Of a stretch of 64,000 nt of DNA, positions 18,590 through 29,474 are shown piece after piece. A program made the position numbers and the translations under genes. Within the stretch, counting starts at the first letter, position 1, and the number at the start of each line of letters is the position of its first letter. The notes under the pieces were generated by a model, which was not told the origin of the DNA, ran no database searches, and worked only from the letters and a program-made list of their open reading frames with translations. The stretch is from Enterobacterales bacterium CwR94 (lineage in GTDB: Bacteria > Pseudomonadota > Gammaproteobacteria > Enterobacterales > Enterobacteriaceae). The stretch covers positions 23,496 through 87,495 of the forward strand of contig KZ478071.1 of the NCBI GenBank assembly GCA_002837195.1, written 5' to 3'.

Positions 18590-18649
18590 TTAGAGGTTGT
18601 GCCTGCAGAGTTGCAGGAACATGAGCCAGTATCGACTGGGTGTGTCCAA
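18590..18649 (-). CDS. Candidate corA leader peptide (CorL-like), 19 residues
   Basis: Within the corA leader a TTG codon (18647-18649) preceded by GAGAGGAC opens a 19-codon frame, MDTPSRYWLMFLQLCRHNL, then TAA. CCTGCA-ACTC-TGCAGG forms a perfect 6-bp hairpin inside this frame. Salmonella corA is controlled by a short translated leader, corL, that couples to Rho termination. The position and size fit, but the identity with CorL was not checked and the spacing to the ribosome site is long. Confidence 0.5.
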   Translation of the reverse strand: MDTPSRYWLMFLQLCRHNL

Positions 18650-18681
18650 GGCCGGTGTCCTCTCGGGATAATAGTGGGCGC

Positions 18682-18710
18682 ATGTTACGCAAAGTCGTAA
18701 AAAGCGTCAA
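18682..18710 (-). promoter_or_regulatory. corA promoter
   Basis: The minus strand has TTGACG (18705-18710), a 17-bp spacer and TAACAT (18682-18687). Transcription would begin near 18675, giving a leader of about 230 nt before the corA ATG at 18445. A further small hairpin, GCCCA-GGAA-TGGGC, lies at 18497-18510. Confidence 0.7.
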
Positions 18711-18761
18711 GTTACCCGCAGGCCCAAGCATTGTCTGAACAAGGCGCTGCACACGGGTCTG

Positions 18762-20924
18762 TCACACAGTTTCTAACCTGGCGTAGGCCGCCGCCAGCCA
18801 TTTGATACCTTGCCCCTGAAAAGCCACCTGCAGACGGCAATGATCGCCACTGCCTTCCAGATTGACAATGGTACCCTCGCCAAATTTTGCATGGCGAACA
18901 CGCTGCCCGAGTTTGAAACCACTGTCATTTTGTAACTGCGGCGTGCCCATCCGTTGATGGTTTACTGGGCGGGAGACACTGGCTCGAAGACGAACTTCCT
19001 CGACACAATCTTCCGGTAATTCACCAATAAAGCGTGAAGGACGATGATAAACTTCTTTGCCATACAGACGACGCGTTTCGGCATAGGTTAATGTCAGCTT
19101 TTGCATCGCGCGGGTTAATCCGACATACGCCAGTCGGCGTTCTTCCTCAAGGCGCCCACCCTCTTCCAATGACATCTGGCTCGGGAACATGCCTTCTTCC
19201 ATACCGACAATAAAGACCTGCGGAAACTCCAGGCCTTTTGCGGCATGCATCGTCATCAGTTGCACCGCATCTTGCCAGCGATCGGCCTGCCCTTCTCCGG
19301 CTTCCAGTGCCGCGTGAGACAAGAATGCTTGCAGCGGCATCAAGTCCTCATCTTCATCCTGATAGCTGAACTGGCGCGTTGCCGTTACCAATTCCTCTAA
19401 GTTCTCAATACGGGCCTGACCTTTCTCCCCTTTTTCCTGCTCGTACATCATCCAGAGCCCGGAATCTTTGATCACCCGATCGGTTTGCACATGGAGTGAT
19501 AACTCTGCCGTCTCATGCGCCAGCGAATCCACCAGCTCGGTAAAACGTTGCAATGCTGACGCCGTTCGCCCGGCCAGTGCTTTATCCTGTAATAGCTGCC
19601 GCGTCGCCTGCCATAAGGTCAGTTGGTTATCACGCGCAGTTTGCCGCACCACGTCTAACGTACGATCGCCGATCCCGCGTACTGGGGTGTTTACGACACG
19701 CTCAAATGCGGCATCATCATTACGGTTTGAGATCAGTCGTAGATAGGCCAATGCATCTTTGATCTCCTGACGCTCGAAGAAGCGCATGCCACCGTAAATT
19801 CGGTATGGCATGCTGGTTTGAATTAACGCCTCTTCCAGTACGCGTGACTGGGCATTGCTACGATATAAAATCGCACACTCTGCCAGAGCCCCGCCGTTTT
19901 CTTGCCACACCTTGATGCGATTCACCACATAGCGCGCTTCATCAAGCTCATTGAACGCACAGTACAAGGAGATGGGATCGCCATCGCCGCCCTCAGTCCA
20001 TAGCTCTTTACCCAGGCGGCCATTGTTATTGGCGATCAGCGTATTTGCTGCACGCAAGATATTGCTCGTTGAACGGTAGTTCTGTTCCAGGCGAATCGTC
20101 TGGGCGCCGGGGAAATCATTGAGGAAGCGCTGAATATTTTCAACCTGCGCGCCTCGCCATCCATAGATAGACTGATCGTCATCACCCACAATAATCACTT
20201 TGCCAGTGTCACCCGCCAGCAAGCGGATCCAGGCATACTGGATACTGTTGGTGTCCTGGAATTCATCCACCAAAATGTTGCTGAAACGCTCGCGATAGTG
20301 CTGCAGAATGGCGGGCTTATTCAGCCACAATTCATGGGCTCGCAGCAGTAATTCGGCGAAATCGACAAGCCCGGCGCGATCACAGGCTTCCTGATATGCC
20401 TGGTAGATGCGCAACCAGGTTTGTTCGATGGGGTTACCGTAGCTTTCGATATGTTTTGGGCGCAAACCCTCATCTTTTTTACCGTTGATGTACCACATCG
20501 ACTGGCGTGCAGGCCATTGTTTTTCATCAAGGTTCATGGCTTTGATCAGGCGCTTAAGCAAGCGCAATTGATCATCGCTGTCGAGGATTTGGAAATCTTG
20601 TGGCAACCCCGCATCCAGATGGTGAGCACGCAACAATCGATGAGCCAGGCCATGGAAAGTGCCTATCCACATACCGCCCTGACTGGTTCCAATCAGTTGC
20701 TCGATACGATGGCGCATTTCTGCTGCCGCTTTGTTGGTAAAGGTCACGGCCATAATGGAATAGGGCGAGCTGTTTTCTACCGCCATTAACCAGGCAATAC
20801 GATGCACCAGCACCCGCGTTTTTCCACTGCCTGCTCCTGCCAGCACCAGCAAATTGCTGCGCGGCGCGGCAACCGCCTCACGTTGATTGTCGTTGAGTCC
20901 GTCGAGCAGGTCTGAAACGTCCAT
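18762..20924 (-). CDS. uvrD: DNA helicase II, UvrD
   Basis: UvrD is a superfamily 1A 3'-5' helicase that acts in nucleotide excision repair, mismatch repair and RecA filament removal. The 720-residue protein carries GAGSGKT with K35 (motif I), VDEFQDTN (motif II), [13 protein letters not shown] (motif III) and the C-terminal Tudor-like domain ending in KWLAAAYARLETV. Length equals that of E. coli. A LexA box lies 40 bp upstream, so it is SOS-regulated. It follows yigB on the same strand. Confidence 0.98.
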   Translation of the reverse strand: MDVSDLLDGLNDNQREAVAAPRSNLLVLAGAGSGKTRVLVHRIAWLMAVENSSPYSIMAVTFTNKAAAEMRHRIEQLIGTSQGGMWIGTFHGLAHRLLRAHHLDAGLPQDFQILDSDDQLRLLKRLIKAMNLDEKQWPARQSMWYINGKKDEGLRPKHIESYGNPIEQTWLRIYQAYQEACDRAGLVDFAELLLRAHELWLNKPAILQHYRERFSNILVDEFQDTNSIQYAWIRLLAGDTGKVIIVGDDDQSIYGWRGAQVENIQRFLNDFPGAQTIRLEQNYRSTSNILRAANTLIANNNGRLGKELWTEGGDGDPISLYCAFNELDEARYVVNRIKVWQENGGALAECAILYRSNAQSRVLEEALIQTSMPYRIYGGMRFFERQEIKDALAYLRLISNRNDDAAFERVVNTPVRGIGDRTLDVVRQTARDNQLTLWQATRQLLQDKALAGRTASALQRFTELVDSLAHETAELSLHVQTDRVIKDSGLWMMYEQEKGEKGQARIENLEELVTATRQFSYQDEDEDLMPLQAFLSHAALEAGEGQADRWQDAVQLMTMHAAKGLEFPQVFIVGMEEGMFPSQMSLEEGGRLEEERRLAYVGLTRAMQKLTLTYAETRRLYGKEVYHRPSRFIGELPEDCVEEVRLRASVSRPVNHQRMGTPQLQNDSGFKLGQRVRHAKFGEGTIVNLEGSGDHCRLQVAFQGQGIKWLAAAYARLETV

Positions 20925-20964
20925 TAGGTACCTTTGGTCTGACGAGGAAGCGAGTGACGCTTCA

Positions 20965-20980
20965 CTGGATATTTATACAG
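20965..20980. promoter_or_regulatory. LexA box of uvrD
   Basis: CTGGATATTTATACAG on the plus strand (CTG-N10-CAG) ends five bases before the yigB coding end and precedes the uvrD start at 20924. E. coli uvrD carries a similar LexA operator. Confidence 0.85.
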
Positions 20981-20984
20981 AAGA

Positions 20985-21701
20985 TTATATCAACGCAGTC
21001 AGCGATGCCAACTGCGTAATTTCAAGATGGGGCAGTAAGCGAGTATCCGCCACGTGCATCAGGTTATCACCGCGCAGATTAATCCAGCAGGATTGCGCAC
21101 CGCAGCGAATGGAGCCGGCCACATCGGTTGTCAGGTCATCACCCACATGCAGCATCTCAGCAGGGGAGATCCCAAGGCGTTGTGCGGCTAAACAATACAT
21201 ATCTTGATAGGGCTTGGCACGGCCATCCGGACCCGCACGCAGTACAAACTGAAAATAGTGATCGATACCAAACAGATGGGGTTCTGCATTGCCATTTGTA
21301 ATTGCCACCAACGGCCAACGTTCTGCTAACGCCGCCAATGCCACATGATTTTCTGCGGGTACCGTGATTTGACTGCGCCAATGCGCAAACACCTGCATGA
21401 CCTCGCGAGAACCTTTCTCAGCTTTTTCTGCATCCAGGCCAATATCACGCATCGCCTTTTCAACCGTCCGTCGCCGCCATTCGGTTACATCATGCCAAAT
21501 ATCCGGCTCTGCTATCACGAGCTCGTCACGCAGTTGCTGGTAAGCGTCCAATGAAAAATCACGTAGATCTGGATGGTAATTTTGCAAAAACTGATGGGAT
21601 TCTTGTGTGGTCTTACGGATCACATCGTAGTTATCGTACAGCGTGTCATCCAGATCAAAGGTGATCGCTTTGATCGGGCTGAGCGGTCGGTAAAATTTCA
21701 T
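20985..21701 (-). CDS. yigB: HAD-family FMN phosphatase YigB
   Basis: This 238-residue haloacid dehalogenase hydrolase has [10 protein letters not shown] with nucleophile D16 and acid/base D18, and a C-terminal [13 protein letters not shown] metal motif. E. coli YigB dephosphorylates 5-amino-6-ribitylamino-uracil phosphate and FMN in flavin metabolism. Its ATG overlaps the xerC stop by 4 bp, so it is the last gene of the dapF-yigA-xerC-yigB unit. Confidence 0.94.
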   Translation of the reverse strand: MKFYRPLSPIKAITFDLDDTLYDNYDVIRKTTQESHQFLQNYHPDLRDFSLDAYQQLRDELVIAEPDIWHDVTEWRRRTVEKAMRDIGLDAEKAEKGSREVMQVFAHWRSQITVPAENHVALAALAERWPLVAITNGNAEPHLFGIDHYFQFVLRAGPDGRAKPYQDMYCLAAQRLGISPAEMLHVGDDLTTDVAGSIRCGAQSCWINLRGDNLMHVADTRLLPHLEITQLASLTALI

Positions 21702-22606
21702 TCGTTTTTTCCTCGTTTCGCACGGGGATGAGCAGCATCATAAACCGATGCCAAATGTTGGAAATCAAGATGGGTATAAATCTGCGTCGTCGAAAGGTTG
21801 GCGTGGCCTAACAGTTCCTGTACCGCACGCAGATCACCACTGGACTCCAGCATGTGGGTGGCAAAAGAGTGGCGCAATTTATGCGGATGGATATGGCTGG
21901 AAACGCCCTGCTTCACTCCCCATTCGGCAAACCGCTTTTGTACATTCCGCGTAGAAATGCGTTTGCCCTGACTAGAGATAAAAACAGCATTGTCCTGCGG
22001 ACCGAGCAAATCACGCATCAATAACCATTTTTCCAGCCATGTGGCCGCTGTGCGCCCGATGGGCAAGCGGCGTTCTTTACTGCCTTTACCGAGAACCCAT
22101 ACTTCACCAACCGCTAAATCCAGATGGCTAATATCGATTCCCGTCAGTTCGGATAAACGTAGACCGGCACCATACATCACTTCCAACATCGCGCGATCCC
22201 TCACGGCCAGTGGATCGTTATCATCAATGGTCAGAAGACGATTCACTTCATCGACGTCGATATTCTTGGGCAGATGGCGCGGTGCTCGCGGTGTAGCAAT
22301 ACCTTTCGCAGGGTTAGCTTTCAGCACGCCTTGACTCACCTGCCAGTCAAGAAAGCTCCGCAATGCCGAAAGGCGCAATGCCAGGCTGGCAGGCTGTAAT
22401 CCCGCACGCCGACTGCGTGCGGCCAAACTGCGCACGGCCGCCGCGTCCAGAGCGGGCCAACGGGCAATACGCATCTCTTCCATCAGGGCGATAAGCGCAT
22501 CAAGTTGCTGAGCGTAATTTTTTTGCGTGAGCGGACTAAGCTGGCGCTCAACTTTGAGATAACGCAAAAATGCCGTGACGGCTTCGCGCAGCAGTACGCC
22601 ACTCAT
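21698..22606 (-). CDS. xerC: Site-specific tyrosine recombinase XerC
   Basis: XerC acts with XerD at dif to resolve chromosome dimers at the septum. The 302-residue protein has the core-binding N-domain and the full catalytic set R150, K174, H242, R245, H268 and Y277. It overlaps yigA by 4 bp upstream and yigB by 4 bp downstream, which indicates translational coupling. Length and order match E. coli. XerD and dif are not in the window. Confidence 0.97.
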   Translation of the reverse strand: MSGVLLREAVTAFLRYLKVERQLSPLTQKNYAQQLDALIALMEEMRIARWPALDAAAVRSLAARSRRAGLQPASLALRLSALRSFLDWQVSQGVLKANPAKGIATPRAPRHLPKNIDVDEVNRLLTIDDNDPLAVRDRAMLEVMYGAGLRLSELTGIDISHLDLAVGEVWVLGKGSKERRLPIGRTAATWLEKWLLMRDLLGPQDNAVFISSQGKRISTRNVQKRFAEWGVKQGVSSHIHPHKLRHSFATHMLESSGDLRAVQELLGHANLSTTQIYTHLDFQHLASVYDAAHPRAKRGKNE

Positions 22607-23307
22607 ACACGCTCAATCCAGCGCGCAAACAGTGCGGGAAGCATTGTGGCCAAATGGTCGAGTAAATCGGTGCCCATGCCCGTGTGATAATGCTGGGAAT
22701 CGCGGCTGCTGAACATCAACACCCCCAAATCACCTTGCTCGCCCATCAACGACATCGCGACAGAGCCAATTTGCTTCGCCTGGGGAAGCAACAACAGCAA
22801 TTCCGGGCCGTTCAGGCTCCCGAGATAGTGTTGATGCTTGCCAAGGCGCTGAATGCGAACCGGTTCAAAGGCGTGCCGTGATAATGCTAATTGAGTAAAG
22901 CTGGACGGCGCATTGAGACGCCAACGATCGCTGAACAGGCGCACATTCGCCCCGGCAAGCCCAAGCTCACGCGCCCAACGATGCAAGCGCGACAGCATAT
23001 CTTCCAAACTGTCGGCGCTGGCTAACCGCCCTTGCAACGCTAATAATTGCTCAAACAGTTGCTGATTGGCCACGGAGTGCTCCATCAGCAGCGTGATTTC
23101 TTCTTCCAACTGACTAATGTGATTACGCTGTCGAGCCAACTGCCATTCCACCAGCGATACCGTACCGCGTACCGGATGGGGAATGCGCATTTGTTCAACT
23201 TGCCGTGCATGGCGAATGAAGAAATCTGGATTTTGTAGCAGCCAATTGCTGACCGCCTCATCATCAAGCAACGGTGCATTAACCGTCTGTTCGCCAACAT
23301 TTTTCAT
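22603..23307 (-). CDS. yigA: DUF484 GAF-like protein YigA
   Basis: This 234-residue DUF484 protein is probably cytoplasmic. A coiled-coil-like region (about residues 58-85, [20 protein letters not shown]) is followed by a GAF-like domain. The function is unknown, but it stands between dapF and xerC throughout the enterobacteria. It overlaps both neighbours by 4 bp (ATGA type). Confidence 0.92.
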   Translation of the reverse strand: MKNVGEQTVNAPLLDDEAVSNWLLQNPDFFIRHARQVEQMRIPHPVRGTVSLVEWQLARQRNHISQLEEEITLLMEHSVANQQLFEQLLALQGRLASADSLEDMLSRLHRWARELGLAGANVRLFSDRWRLNAPSSFTQLALSRHAFEPVRIQRLGKHQHYLGSLNGPELLLLLPQAKQIGSVAMSLMGEQGDLGVLMFSSRDSQHYHTGMGTDLLDHLATMLPALFARWIERV

Positions 23308-24128
23308 AGATGGATAATCCCGTCATAAACATGAGTGGCAGGGCCCGTCATGAACAGCGGATTGCCCGGCCCTTTCCAGGCGATGTGTAACGTGCCACCT
23401 GGCAGGTCAACGCGCACTTTTTCACCCAGCAAGCCTTGCTGAATACCGCTGGCTACCGCCGCACAAGCACCGCTGCCGCAGGCTTGCGTTTCTCCCGCAC
23501 CGCGCTCATAAACACGCAGGCGAATGTGCTCTTTATTAACCACTTCCATAAAACCAACGTTTACGCGCTCAGGGAAACGTTCGTGGCTTTCCAATACTGG
23601 CCCTAATGTCTCAACAGCGGCAGTTTTCACGCTCTCCACCTGGATAACACAGTGCGGATTGCCCATTGATACCACACCAAACATCAACGTTTGTTCCTGC
23701 ACACGCAACAGATAGAGATTTTCCGCTTTGTTCGCGCGAAACGGCACTTCGCCGGGCTCAAAATTCGGTTCACCCATATTGACGCGAACCAACTCATCCG
23801 GCGTCACGCTCAGCACCATGCGGCCATTTTGGGTGCTCACACGAATGTCACTCTTGTTGGTTAATCCCTTTAAGCGAACAAAACGTGCGAAACAGCGAGC
23901 CCCGTTCCCGCACTGCGCGACTTCGCTACCGTCAGCGTTATAGATGCGATAGTGGAAATCAAGATCCGGATCGTAGGGAGGCTCAACGATCAACAGCTGA
24001 TCGAAGCCAATACCCAGATGACGATCGGACAGACGTCGGATCAACTCTGGCGAAAAATAGACGTTTTGCGTAACGGCATCGACCACCATAAAGTCATTGC
24101 CAAGGCCGTGCATTTTGGAGAACTGCAT
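23304..24128 (-). CDS. dapF: Diaminopimelate epimerase DapF
   Basis: DapF converts LL- to meso-diaminopimelate for lysine and peptidoglycan synthesis, by a PLP-independent two-cysteine mechanism. The 274-residue protein has C73 in AQCGNGAR and the second catalytic cysteine in TQACGSGAC. The start [13 protein letters not shown] at 24128 follows GGAG at six bases; the ATG at 24152 would add eight residues absent from E. coli. It lies 27 bp after lptM and heads the dapF-yigA-xerC-yigB run. Confidence 0.97.
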   Translation of the reverse strand: MQFSKMHGLGNDFMVVDAVTQNVYFSPELIRRLSDRHLGIGFDQLLIVEPPYDPDLDFHYRIYNADGSEVAQCGNGARCFARFVRLKGLTNKSDIRVSTQNGRMVLSVTPDELVRVNMGEPNFEPGEVPFRANKAENLYLLRVQEQTLMFGVVSMGNPHCVIQVESVKTAAVETLGPVLESHERFPERVNVGFMEVVNKEHIRLRVYERGAGETQACGSGACAAVASGIQQGLLGEKVRVDLPGGTLHIAWKGPGNPLFMTGPATHVYDGIIHL

Positions 24129-24155
24129 CTTCTGCTCCGCCGAATGAGTCATGAT

Positions 24156-24371
24156 TTATCGCGTCGAACTCAACCCTGACGGGGTGGCGGACGGGGCCTG
24201 TGACACATCATCAGACGCATTCGCCGGCGGCGGTGGCGCGGGCTGCGTCTGCTGCGAATTATCTTTCGGTGGGAAATACAGCGGGCCTTTCAACCCACAT
24301 CCAGCAAGGCTTGCCGCCGCCAATAACAGGGCCAGCAGGCCAGTCATTTTTTTCATTGTTTGGGTGCTCAT
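24156..24371 (-). CDS. lptM: Small lipoprotein LptM (YifL)
   Basis: LptM is an outer-membrane lipoprotein that promotes oxidative maturation of LptD during assembly of the lipopolysaccharide translocon. The 71-residue product has a lipobox LAGC followed by the hallmark GLKGPLYFPP and a proline-rich tail. The ATG at 24371 has AGGA seven bases upstream; a second ATG at 24356 (MKKMTGLLALL) would give 66 residues, closer to E. coli LptM, but has a poor ribosome site. The TTG or ATG further upstream at 24446 is rejected. Confidence 0.9.
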   Translation of the reverse strand: MSTQTMKKMTGLLALLLAAASLAGCGLKGPLYFPPKDNSQQTQPAPPPPANASDDVSQAPSATPSGLSSTR

Positions 24372-24528
24372 CCAATAATCCTGATGGCCTATCATCGCAG
24401 GTGATGTGTGAAAATCAACGGGAATTGCAGCAATCTCCGCCTCCACACGCGCTTTAGCCGGGTGACACCCCTTCGATCTGGCACGCTTTCTCCGTATACT
24501 GCCCGGATAACTCTAAAAGGAAGCAATG

Positions 24529-24870
24529 ATGACCGACAGTGAATTTCACCAACTGGCCGATGAAATCATGGTGATCGTAGAAGAGCGTATTGAACGCCAT
24601 AACGAGCAGAATGATGACGCCACATTCGACATTGATTATGAGATCAATGGCGGAACGATGAATCTGGAATTTGATAACGGCAGTATCATCGTAATCAGCC
24701 GCCAGGAGCCTTTACATCAAATCTGGTTAGCTGCGAAAAGCGGTGGTTATCACTTTGCCAAACAGGGCAATCAGTGGATTTGCAACCGCAGCGGTTTTGA
24801 TTTCTGGCAATTACTGGAAGAGTCCTGCACGCAGCAGGCAGGAACGAAAGTCGAACTCACGGACGCTTAA
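24529..24870 (+). CDS. cyaY: Bacterial frataxin CyaY
   Basis: CyaY binds iron and regulates IscS-IscU iron-sulfur cluster assembly. The 113-residue protein has an acidic first helix (DSEFHQLADEIMVIVEE), the conserved NGGTMNLEFDNGS strand and the SRQEPLHQIWLAAKSGGYHF core. Of two adjacent ATGs the second (24529) is seven bases from AGGA and gives MTDSEF, like E. coli. It is convergent with cyaA and divergent from lptM. Confidence 0.95.
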   Translation: MTDSEFHQLADEIMVIVEERIERHNEQNDDATFDIDYEINGGTMNLEFDNGSIIVISRQEPLHQIWLAAKSGGYHFAKQGNQWICNRSGFDFWQLLEESCTQQAGTKVELTDA

Positions 24871-24880
24871 GCCGCAACTC

Positions 24881-24900
24881 ACGGGCCACGTCAGGCCCGT
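24881..24900. terminator. Hairpin between convergent cyaY and cyaA
   Basis: ACGGGCC (24881-24887) and GGCCCGT (24894-24900) form a perfect 7-bp stem with a 6-nt loop. T-runs are weak on both sides. Confidence 0.55.
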
Positions 24901-24906
24901 CTTAGC

Positions 24907-27489
24907 TCAATGCATTTGATAGCGCGGCAAAGAAACGTCGGCTTGCGGTGTCACCTCACCTGACGGGCCATCTTGCGGTACAGATGCGCAGAGTTGCGCC
25001 AGCGTCTGACTGCGAAACGGAATCACCTGAACCTGCCCGTTGTCTTCCACGATTTGGTAAAACTGCGGCAAGTTGAAATTCACAAAGCTGTTGCCAAACG
25101 TGAAACGATCATGCGAGGACGAGTAGAAGCGGCTCACATCCCGCACTAACTCTTCTTTGCTCCCTTCGCAGTGGTGATAAACCTCAACGCGGTTGCTTTC
25201 ATCAAGAATGTAGATATTGAACCCACGGTCATTGCGCGTCTCTTCAAAGAAGAACTGAATGATACCTTCGCTGGCATACCCATTGACGACCGAAGGCAGC
25301 TGCGTTTGATTAGGTTCAACTTTGATCGATAAACCGTGCAATTTGTTATTAGAAATCGCGCCGTAAAATTCAATCGCGTTTTCCAGTTTCTGTACAGAAA
25401 CACTCAGTCGCTCAAAAAACAGTCCCCACGTCTGACCCGCTACCCGTACCGCTTTAAATCGGCCGGGATCTTGACGTGTACTGGAGAGGCGCAGTTCCAC
25501 ACACTCACTGACCAGTTGCTGTACGCGCGTGCGGATTAAGCCACGCAAATGTTGGCTATAACAGAAAACTTCAACGGCATCTGGCGGCGCAGCATCTTGA
25601 TGCATCTTCCCTAAAATGGTTTTCAGGGCCTCAATCATCGCCTGTTCGCCGTTAAAATGCAGGGTACGCACTTCATTCCAGGAGTTACGGTACAGCAAAT
25701 CGATGCTACCAATTAAGCACTGCTGCTGCTGGCCAAAGCTAAACACGTCTAATTTACGGAAATCAAAATGGACGACCTGATTGCGGAATGCCGCCGTTGG
25801 GTCGTACTCCAGATTGACGATGATGGCGAGATGGCGAATTTCGCAGGGGCTGTACAGCGCTTTTGGCGTCGGTGCCGGTAAGCGCACCGGGAAATGGTGC
25901 GACACATCGGCCACCAGTTCCTGCAGGCGTGGCAAATCGACGATTCCGCTGCCTTTAACGTGCAAGCGCGTTTTCGGCGTCAGTAAGCCGTTAAACCAGG
26001 CCCATGCCACCAGCTTGTTCAGGTAACGGTTATATTCCAGCGGCTGATGGCTAATGATCGAGTCCATGTCCGGCGCCTGATTATACAGATACCAGCCCGC
26101 ACGATTCGCACGGCCGCCAGGGACGTGGATAAACGTAAGGTTTTGCTCTGACAAATCCGGGGTAATTTGCGGATTCACCAGCGTAACTTTGCCCGGCAAC
26201 GCTTCAAAAGCCGCGTATAACTTACGCGTCAAAACACCGATGTCTTGTGGGCTGGCACTGACGCTGAGGTTATTACGGCGCGCAAAGCGGATAAGGTTGC
26301 GATAGCTCTGCATCATCGCATCCAGCAGTTCATTGTGCGCTTCGCGTACGCGCCCAATTTTCCACTCCGCCCGGCTGTCGAGAATGGCCAGCGTTTCCGC
26401 ACTCCAACCCCATTCCTGCACCAGTTGGTTGAGAATTTCACCTCGCCAACCGCGCTGCTCGTTGCACTCCGTCTGCGACAGCTTCTCACAAACTTTCATA
26501 TAGAAGCAGCGGCGCACTAAATCGAGGCGGGCGCTATCACCTATTTTGTTCAGGTACTCGGTGACTCGCTCCAGCATCATGCAGTAGGGATCAAGTCCAA
26601 ACGACACAATCTCGCCGTCATGCAGGCGCTGTTTAATGTCCATCGCCAGCAGTTGAGTATTGGGATATTCCCAGGAGTACGCTTCCAGCAGCAGCGTTTT
26701 CAGCACCGCTTTGTAGGGCGAATCGATGCTTTTATATAATTGCCACAGGCTCGCGCCAAAATACTCTTCGGCAGACAACGTGCCTAAACCGCCTAAATCC
26801 AGCCACTCATTGGGCGTCAGAGCACCCTGTGCGTAGAGCGTCATCACGAAGTCGTCGTAATGATTTTCTTCTTCCTGCGGGACCAAATTCCACAGCAGAC
26901 GCTTGCCCGCCATGCGCACCGCCGTACGGTAAAACTCATCCAGCAATAAAATATGTTGGGTTGAACCGCAGTCTTCCGCTCCTAAACTACCGCTCTCATT
27001 ATGGCGGAAACGGTTCTCATCAATCAGGAAGAAGCTGACTTCAACGCCCATTGAGGCGCTCCAGCGCGTCAACAGATTGCACTTTTTCTGCAGTGCCAGG
27101 CGCTCTTCATTGTCGAGCCAGGAGTGGTGGCAAACCCAGATATCTAAATCAGACGTGGAGTTTTGCCCGACCGATGAAGTGCTGCCCATCGAATAGACGC
27201 CGATGATGGGCGATTCACCGTACATCGCGGCGGAGGAGTAAACCGAAGGTTTTTCTGCTAATTCAGATAGATACTGACGCTGGATTTCATCAGACGCGAA
27301 AAAACTGATGCCATGGGGAACATTACCTGCAAGGTAGCCCGGCATCAGTGGATGATGATGATGTAAGAAGAGAGGCAGCAGATGATACACCTGCTGAGCT
27401 GCGGAGCTCATGACAGCCAATGCGCGATCAATACGCAGTTGGTTGATAGCATCCAGTCTCTGTTTTAATGTCTCAATATAGAGGTACAA
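24907..27489 (-). CDS. cyaA: Class I adenylate cyclase CyaA
   Basis: CyaA makes cAMP and is controlled by phosphorylated EIIA-Glc. The 860-residue protein has its catalytic site in the N-terminal half (GSTSSVGQ at 102-109 and DLD at 114-116) and a C-terminal regulatory half with [20 protein letters not shown]. The start is TTG at 27489, the same rare start as in E. coli, where it limits synthesis. A CRP site upstream (27578-27599) allows negative feedback. It is divergent from hemC. Confidence 0.97.
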   Translation of the reverse strand: MYLYIETLKQRLDAINQLRIDRALAVMSSAAQQVYHLLPLFLHHHHPLMPGYLAGNVPHGISFFASDEIQRQYLSELAEKPSVYSSAAMYGESPIIGVYSMGSTSSVGQNSTSDLDIWVCHHSWLDNEERLALQKKCNLLTRWSASMGVEVSFFLIDENRFRHNESGSLGAEDCGSTQHILLLDEFYRTAVRMAGKRLLWNLVPQEEENHYDDFVMTLYAQGALTPNEWLDLGGLGTLSAEEYFGASLWQLYKSIDSPYKAVLKTLLLEAYSWEYPNTQLLAMDIKQRLHDGEIVSFGLDPYCMMLERVTEYLNKIGDSARLDLVRRCFYMKVCEKLSQTECNEQRGWRGEILNQLVQEWGWSAETLAILDSRAEWKIGRVREAHNELLDAMMQSYRNLIRFARRNNLSVSASPQDIGVLTRKLYAAFEALPGKVTLVNPQITPDLSEQNLTFIHVPGGRANRAGWYLYNQAPDMDSIISHQPLEYNRYLNKLVAWAWFNGLLTPKTRLHVKGSGIVDLPRLQELVADVSHHFPVRLPAPTPKALYSPCEIRHLAIIVNLEYDPTAAFRNQVVHFDFRKLDVFSFGQQQQCLIGSIDLLYRNSWNEVRTLHFNGEQAMIEALKTILGKMHQDAAPPDAVEVFCYSQHLRGLIRTRVQQLVSECVELRLSSTRQDPGRFKAVRVAGQTWGLFFERLSVSVQKLENAIEFYGAISNNKLHGLSIKVEPNQTQLPSVVNGYASEGIIQFFFEETRNDRGFNIYILDESNRVEVYHHCEGSKEELVRDVSRFYSSSHDRFTFGNSFVNFNLPQFYQIVEDNGQVQVIPFRSQTLAQLCASVPQDGPSGEVTPQADVSLPRYQMH

Positions 27490-27577
27490 GACGTTTCGCC
27501 TGATTGTCCCAGTGTCTAAAGCCTTGTTTCCGAAATCTGCCGCTTAATAGCAAATAATGTTGGGCAAATTAGTGCTG

Positions 27578-27599
27578 GAAACGTGATCAATCTAACACT
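27578..27599 (-). promoter_or_regulatory. CRP-binding site upstream of cyaA
   Basis: The minus strand reads GTGTTAGATTGATCACGTTT, nearly the same as the CRP site over the E. coli cyaA P2 promoter, with the half GATCACGT intact. cAMP-CRP represses cyaA there. The rest of the 285-bp cyaA-hemC gap holds both promoters but no other clear signal. Confidence 0.8.
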
Positions 27600-27774
27600 C
27601 GACAGATTGACCGTAAAGAAAGTTGAGCTATGTGAACTATAGCACAAAAATCGGCCAAACTGCGTTACCAATCCATTTAACCTTTTTTCCTTGCCGCCTT
27701 TAGGACCGGGGCTGCTGTCAGCATAACTGCATCAATGATAGGATAATCATTGAACGATAAAAACGGTTGCAAGT

Positions 27775-28716
27775 ATGTTAAATCAAATTTTAAGAATTGC
27801 CACAAGACAAAGTCCTCTCGCCCTGTGGCAGGCACAGTATGTTCAAACCCGCCTCCAGGCCGCGCACCCCGGGCTCCAAGTCGAATTAGTCCCAATGGTC
27901 ACTAAAGGCGATATCATTCTGGATACCCCGTTGGCTAAGGTCGGCGGCAAAGGGCTGTTTGTTAAAGAATTGGAAACGGCCATGTTGGAAAATCGCGCAG
28001 ACATTGCGGTGCACTCCATGAAAGATGTGCCGATAGCCTTTCCTGAGGGGTTGGGGCTGGTCACTATCTGCGAGCGGGAAGATCCGCGTGATGCCTTTGT
28101 CTCCAATCATTACGATTCTCTGGATGCCTTACCTCAGGGCGCCATTGTGGGCACTTCCAGCCTGCGCCGCCAATGCCAGTTGAGTAAGCATCGCCCCGAT
28201 TTACAGATTCGATCGCTGCGCGGTAATGTCGGGACACGTCTGTCAAAACTCGACAACGGCGACTATGACGCCATTATTTTGGCCGCCGCAGGATTAATTC
28301 GTCTCAACCTGCAAGCGCGTATCCGCTACGCTTTACCTACCACTATTTCATTACCCGCCGTGGGACAAGGCGCTGTGGGCATTGAGTGTCGATTGAATGA
28401 TGAAAGCACCCTTTCACTTTTGCAGGCATTAAACCACGATGACACCGCCGTTCGTGTGACAGCGGAACGCGCCATGAATACGCGCCTTGATGGTGGCTGT
28501 CAGGTCCCTATTGGCAGCTATGCTGAACTTGAGGGCGACGAACTGTGGCTGCGTGGGTTAGTAGGAAGCCCCGATGGCCGCGTGATGGTATGTGGTGAGC
28601 GTCGTGGTCACCGTTCTGAAGCAGAAAAAATGGGGATTTCACTGGCGGAAGAATTACTGGAAAAAGGCGCCCGTGAAATTTTAGCTGACGTGTATCAGGG
28701 GAACCCACCTGCATGA
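27775..28716 (+). CDS. hemC: Porphobilinogen deaminase HemC
   Basis: HemC polymerises four porphobilinogens into hydroxymethylbilane. The 313-residue protein equals E. coli in length. The dipyrromethane cofactor attaches to the cysteine in [15 protein letters not shown] (C242), and VHSMKDVP holds the catalytic aspartate region. The stop overlaps the hemD ATG by 4 bp. It heads hemCDXY and is divergent from cyaA. Confidence 0.98.
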   Translation: MLNQILRIATRQSPLALWQAQYVQTRLQAAHPGLQVELVPMVTKGDIILDTPLAKVGGKGLFVKELETAMLENRADIAVHSMKDVPIAFPEGLGLVTICEREDPRDAFVSNHYDSLDALPQGAIVGTSSLRRQCQLSKHRPDLQIRSLRGNVGTRLSKLDNGDYDAIILAAAGLIRLNLQARIRYALPTTISLPAVGQGAVGIECRLNDESTLSLLQALNHDDTAVRVTAERAMNTRLDGGCQVPIGSYAELEGDELWLRGLVGSPDGRVMVCGERRGHRSEAEKMGISLAEELLEKGAREILADVYQGNPPA

Positions 28717-29453
28717 CCATTTTGGTAACTCGCCCTTCCCCCAGTGCTGAGGCGCTGGTGAGTCGCCTGCAAGCCCTGGGTAAGCAGGCTTGGGCGATGC
28801 CATTAATTGAATTCACGCCGGGTCGAGAACTGGATGCGTTGCCCAATGCTTTGCAACAGTTGCAAGCCGGTGACATGGTATTTGTGCTATCCCAGCAAGT
28901 GATGCCCTATGCGAACCGCGTATTGCAACATTCGGGCAAGCACTGGCCGCGCACGGTAGACTATTATGCTATTGGGCGCGCCACGGCGATGGCCTTACAT
29001 GAAGCCTGTGGTCAAAACGTTGTCTGGCCGCATGAGCGGGAAACCAGTGAAATCCTGATTCAGCTCCACACACTGCAAAATGTCACCGGCAAACGTGCCT
29101 TGATATTGCGCGGAAACGGCGGACGCGCGTTACTGGGAGAGACATTGCAATCCCGTGGTGCAACCGTTGATTTTTGCGAATGTTATCAACGTTGTGCTAA
29201 ACATTATAACGGCTTTGAAGAGGCCCGCCGCTGGCGAAATCGCAAAATCGATACGCTGGTTGTCACCAGTGGCGAAATGCTTCATCAACTTTATGCGATG
29301 ATTCCTGATTATGATCGTCAGGAATGGTTGCTACGCTGCCGACTTGTTGTCGTCAGTGACCGTTTGGCTACGCAGGCCAGGGAATTAGGCTGGCAAGATA
29401 TTGTCGTAGCCGAGAGTGCCGATAACGACGCGCTACTGCGCACGTTACAATAA
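28713..29453 (+). CDS. hemD: Uroporphyrinogen-III synthase HemD
   Basis: HemD closes and inverts ring D of hydroxymethylbilane to give uroporphyrinogen III. The 246-residue protein begins [10 protein letters not shown] and contains the [13 protein letters not shown] motif of the family. Sequence is less conserved than HemC, as is normal. It is coupled to hemC by an ATGA overlap and hemX follows after 21 bp. Confidence 0.95.
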   Translation: MTILVTRPSPSAEALVSRLQALGKQAWAMPLIEFTPGRELDALPNALQQLQAGDMVFVLSQQVMPYANRVLQHSGKHWPRTVDYYAIGRATAMALHEACGQNVVWPHERETSEILIQLHTLQNVTGKRALILRGNGGRALLGETLQSRGATVDFCECYQRCAKHYNGFEEARRWRNRKIDTLVVTSGEMLHQLYAMIPDYDRQEWLLRCRLVVVSDRLATQARELGWQDIVVAESADNDALLRTLQ

Positions 29454-29474
29454 ACTTTAATATGGGAATGCCCA

